A DNA stretch of 6,287 nt from JBBTSB01 sp964355775. GTDB taxonomy: Bacteria > Patescibacteriota > Minisyncoccia > 2-02-FULL-40-12 > IGHO2-01-FULL-4-A. The position numbers were made by a program, and so were the translations under genes. The notes under the pieces are model-generated. The model did not search any database, was not told where the DNA came from, and worked only from the letters and a program-made list of their open reading frames with translations. Below, one piece after another: positions 6,246 to 6,287 of this stretch; positions within the stretch are counted from its first letter, which is position 1, and every line of letters starts with the position of its first letter. The stretch is from positions 1 through 6,287 of the forward strand of contig CAYHEP010000041.1 of the NCBI GenBank assembly GCA_964355775.1. The letters run 5' to 3'.

Positions 6246-6287
6246 CTCCATTTGGGAAATACTCGGGGGGTTCCGATCACAACATTT

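Noticed and set aside
6256..6282. Possible promoter on the minus strand: TTGTGA (6277-6282) and TATTTC (6256-6261)
   Set aside because: The spacer is only 15 bases and the matches to the consensus are 4/6 and 3/6. This is no better than chance, and the sequence ends just beyond it.

Overview
The window holds six protein-coding genes, all on the minus strand and packed with no intergenic space. They read as one transcription unit running from the right edge (5' end) to the left edge, where the last gene is cut off. Adjacent genes overlap by 4 to 26 bases, and two junctions are ATGA stop/start overlaps. TGA is used as a stop codon, so the code is standard for TGA. I see no RNA gene, mobile element, CRISPR array, long repeat or clear terminator.

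From 5' to 3' along the unit (right to left) the genes are: a leucine/valine/phenylalanine-type amino-acid dehydrogenase (5172-6230); an FMN nitroreductase-fold protein of the Acg / Rv1355c C-terminal type (4205-5182); a phenylacetate-CoA ligase (PaaK/CapK)-like adenylate-forming enzyme (2763-4208); a ThiF/MoeB-type E1-like protein of the Rv1355c N-terminal type (1765-2778); an alpha/beta hydrolase (966-1790); and the N-terminal 323 residues of a multi-pass membrane sensor histidine kinase (1-969), which runs off the left edge just after its phospho-acceptor His.

The layout suggests a small-molecule pathway rather than core metabolism. A dehydrogenase interconverts an amino acid and its 2-oxo acid, an AMP-forming ligase activates a carboxylate, an E1-like enzyme performs a second adenylation, a flavoprotein does redox chemistry, and a hydrolase may release or trim the product. 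The ThiF-like and nitroreductase-like proteins correspond to the two halves of the mycobacterial protein Rv1355c ('MoeY'), encoded here as separate genes with the ligase gene between them. A co-transcribed sensor kinase could sense the product or control the unit. The pathway is inference; the enzyme families are directly supported by motifs.

The organism is uncertain. The multi-pass kinase with a long coiled linker and a SHQ-type H-box, the very dense overlapping gene packing and the mixed base composition fit a candidate-phyla (Patescibacteria/Parcubacteria-like) genome. If that is right, a dedicated biosynthetic operon is unusual for a lineage known for minimal metabolism. No universal marker gene is present to settle the assignment.
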